A stretch of DNA of 43,579 bases from Tissierellia bacterium (lineage in GTDB: Bacteria; Bacillota; Clostridia; Tissierellales; Sedimentibacteraceae), in NCBI GenBank assembly GCA_012518555.1, contig JAAYRW010000025.1:1-43579 (forward strand), in the 5' to 3' direction. This document shows positions 43,102 to 43,579 of this stretch, piece by piece. The translations under genes were made by a program, and so were the position numbers. Within the stretch, counting starts at the first letter, position 1, and every line of letters begins with the position of its first letter. The notes under the pieces are model-generated. The model saw only the letters and a list, made by a program, of their open reading frames with translations, did no database searches and had not been told where the DNA came from.

Positions 43102-43476
43102 ATGGGAATATTGTTAATTTTCATAGGGGGGCTAGTATTTTTATATTTTAATGTTAAATTTTGGGTAAAGATTAATTTATCTTTATATTTTATTCATGTA
43201 AGTTGTTACATTATCTTTTTGAAGAAAAAATACCTATATGAGAAAACCCTTAATTATTTTAATACGTCCAAAATAATAAATGAATATAAAATCATAGGAG
43301 AAAAATATAAACTAAAAAAATTAAAGAAATATTTTAAATATTTTAAAAAACTTTTCAGTTTATTTTTTATAAAAAATATACAATTCTATCCTGAGTGCAT
43401 TTTTGAAAAACAAAGTGTTTCAATAGAATTCGTAGTAGTAAATAGAGTATTGAAAAGTTCTTTATTAAACGGATAG
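43102..43476 (+). CDS. small membrane protein, possibly a shortened DUF2953 relative
   Basis: A 124-residue frame from ATG 43102. It has two hydrophobic segments (GILLIFIGGLVFLYFNVKFW, INLSLYFIHVSCYIIFL), a very Lys/Tyr-rich middle (KYKLKKLKKYFKYFKKLF) and a hydrophobic end. No clear ribosome site precedes the start, and the scpB terminator lies immediately upstream. In related genomes a DUF2953 membrane protein of about 200 residues lies between scpB and ytfJ; this may be a shortened or degenerate copy. The family assignment is by position and general character only. Confidence 0.45.
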   Translation: MGILLIFIGGLVFLYFNVKFWVKINLSLYFIHVSCYIIFLKKKYLYEKTLNYFNTSKIINEYKIIGEKYKLKKLKKYFKYFKKLFSLFFIKNIQFYPECIFEKQSVSIEFVVVNRVLKSSLLNG

Positions 43477-43544
43477 GCATTTGTTATAATTCTCCTTTTT
43501 TAGGGCATACTTTAATATGTATTTCCACAGAGAAAGGGGATAGT

Positions 43545-43579
43545 ATGAGTAAAGATATAGAAAGTATAATAAAAACAAC
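43545..43579 (+). CDS. start of a YtfJ/GerW-like sporulation protein gene (partial)
   Basis: ATG 43545 with AAAGGGGA upstream opens a frame reading MSKDIESIIKT up to the window end. The opening fits the GerW/YtfJ family (start followed by a short helix and a KTT motif). YtfJ follows the DUF2953 gene in many spore formers. Only about 11 codons are visible, so the call rests mainly on context. Confidence 0.5.
   Translation, partial: MSKDIESIIKT

Overview
The window comes from a low-GC, endospore-forming, anaerobic Firmicute, most likely of the Tissierellia/Clostridia type. The sporulation genes (yqfC-yqfD, the complete spoIIIAA-AH operon, spoIVB, spo0A, spoIIM, dacF and the start of a ytfJ/gerW-like gene), a T-box, an FMN riboswitch and a low-GC codon bias support this. 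Nearly all genes lie on the + strand. The exception is the ribU riboflavin transporter with its FMN riboswitch.

Layout. 1-4560 is an accessory segment: the 3' end of an unrecognised membrane protein gene, an ABC-F antibiotic-resistance type gene behind an elaborate attenuator leader, a decayed Rpn-type nuclease/transposase gene, and a MerR-TipAS drug-sensing regulator with a textbook 19-bp-spacer promoter. 4560-11240 is the conserved yqfC-yqfD-phoH-ybeY-(DUF3048)-cdd-era-recO cluster. 11250-18600 holds T-box-glyS, ccpN, ppsR, dgt and the dnaG-rpoD macromolecular synthesis operon. 18600-22390 holds trmK, a nif3-family gene, nadE and rnpB. 22400-23820 holds a small Arg/Cys-rich peptide gene, ribU with its riboswitch on the - strand, and REP-like hairpins. 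23890-28680 is the spoIIIA operon. 28690-36110 holds asp23, nusB, a Kae1-like gene, xseA-xseB, tlyA, argR, recN and spoIVB. 36130-43579 holds spo0A, a Nudix ADP-ribose pyrophosphatase, spoIIM, a XerD-like gene, deoB, dacF, scpA-scpB, a small membrane protein, and the start of ytfJ/gerW.

How it works together. Most of the window is housekeeping (ribosome and RNA maturation, translation, replication priming, transcription, DNA repair) interleaved with the engulfment-stage sporulation machinery: the SpoIIIA channel, the SpoIVB signalling protease, the master regulator Spo0A and SpoIIM. Candidate sigma-E promoters and 0A boxes sit where this biology would predict.

The most interesting observations are these. 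(1) The ABC-F leader can be resolved into a consensus promoter, a three-codon upstream ORF, an anti-antiterminator, a competing antiterminator, and a terminator that also buries the Shine-Dalgarno sequence. (2) yqfD carries an in-frame amber codon followed by a preserved C-terminal tail. (3) NadE lacks its glutaminase cysteine. (4) The XerD-like recombinase has lost three of six catalytic residues. (5) The -35 elements of the nusB and dnaG promoters lie inside perfect inverted repeats. (6) A family of three GGGACA/TGTCCC hairpins is present, one of which abuts the end of a coding region. All functional statements rest on reading the sequence and recalling family motifs; no database search was run.
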